A DNA stretch of 14,318 nt from an uncultured Lachnospiraceae bacterium (lineage in GTDB: Bacteria > Bacillota > Clostridia > Lachnospirales > Lachnospiraceae), in NCBI GenBank assembly GCA_910588755.1, contig CAJUQZ010000024.1, forward strand, positions 23,645 through 37,962, read 5' to 3'. Positions 14,196 through 14,318 of this stretch are shown in pieces. The notes beneath the pieces were generated by a model, which ran no database searches, was not told where the DNA came from, and was given only the letters and a program-made list of their open reading frames with translations. The position numbers and the translations under genes are program-made. How positions within the stretch are numbered: position 1 is the first letter of the stretch; the number at the start of each line of letters is the position of its first letter.

Positions 14196-14318
14196 TTCCT
14201 GTGTTTGTAAAGCTCCTCCTTATACTTATTGCTATATTAACCTTTACTCTTGAATCTGATCTTTCTATTTTCCTGATAGCACTACTCCCCAAGCCTCGAC
14301 GTAGCCACCGCTACGCCT
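14196..14318. other. Right-edge stretch with no recognised gene
   Basis: This is AT-rich DNA up to about 14280, then more GC-rich to the edge. The edge carries a 6-bp hairpin, CGTAGC-CACC-GCTACG (14300-14315). The minus strand stays open from the edge to a TAG at 14265-14267 and would encode RRSGGYVEAWGVVLSGK. This might be the end of a neighbouring protein, but it is too short to identify. Confidence 0.3.

Noticed and set aside
14168..14235. Short minus-strand peptide ending EELYKHRKGEAPLFCM
   Set aside because: It looks protein-like, but it is bounded by stops, has no start codon and overlaps the weak terminator at 14176-14195. It may be a decayed gene end but cannot be supported.
14101..14292. 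63-codon minus-strand open frame starting with TTG
   Set aside because: It passes through the minus-strand terminator, the GC-rich island and the plus-strand terminator hairpin, and its peptide is very Arg/Lys/Ser-rich without domain character.
1..14318. CRISPR array, tRNA, rRNA, integrase or transposase genes
   Set aside because: No regularly spaced repeats, cloverleaf or rRNA-like stretches were seen, and no mobile-element protein is encoded on either strand.

Overview
The window looks like DNA from a gut-type Bacillota, most probably Lachnospiraceae. This rests on roughly half G+C in the genes, AT-rich intergenic DNA, strong GGAGG ribosome sites, a lipoprotein-type sugar-binding protein and the combination of protein families. 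No rRNA, tRNA, CRISPR array or transposase gene was seen.

Layout. Positions 1 to about 150 carry a piece of a methyl-accepting chemotaxis protein on the minus strand. It runs directly into the last 32 codons of a plus-strand sugar-binding protein (124-219), so this edge looks like a chimeric join. A bidirectional terminator (280-300) follows. From 326 to 13806 all nine genes are on the minus strand and read right to left. In transcription order they are: a 992-aa membrane-tethered solute-binding protein with two jelly-roll-like domains (10828-13806); permeases of 312 and 302 aa; a secreted NHL-repeat protein with a TPR-like region and a C-terminal membrane anchor; a YIP1-family membrane protein; a membrane-anchored DUF5696 protein resembling a glycoside hydrolase; permeases of 303 and 339 aa; and a 532-aa lipoprotein solute-binding protein (326-1924). 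The first eight genes are spaced by 51 nt or less, or overlap. The last is set apart by a 279-nt, densely structured gap. Positions 13807-14318 are AT-rich and non-coding, with candidate promoters, nested inverted repeats and a plus-strand terminator that may define a small RNA.

How the genes may work together. The operon encodes two CUT1-type ABC carbohydrate importers, each with its own binding protein and permease pair, but no ATPase. A shared MsmX-type ATPase encoded elsewhere would be expected. Between the two importers lie three envelope proteins (NHL/TPR, YIP1, DUF5696). My inference is a surface machine that binds a glycan, possibly cleaves or remodels it at the membrane, and imports the products through two transporters. 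The substrate cannot be read from the sequence.
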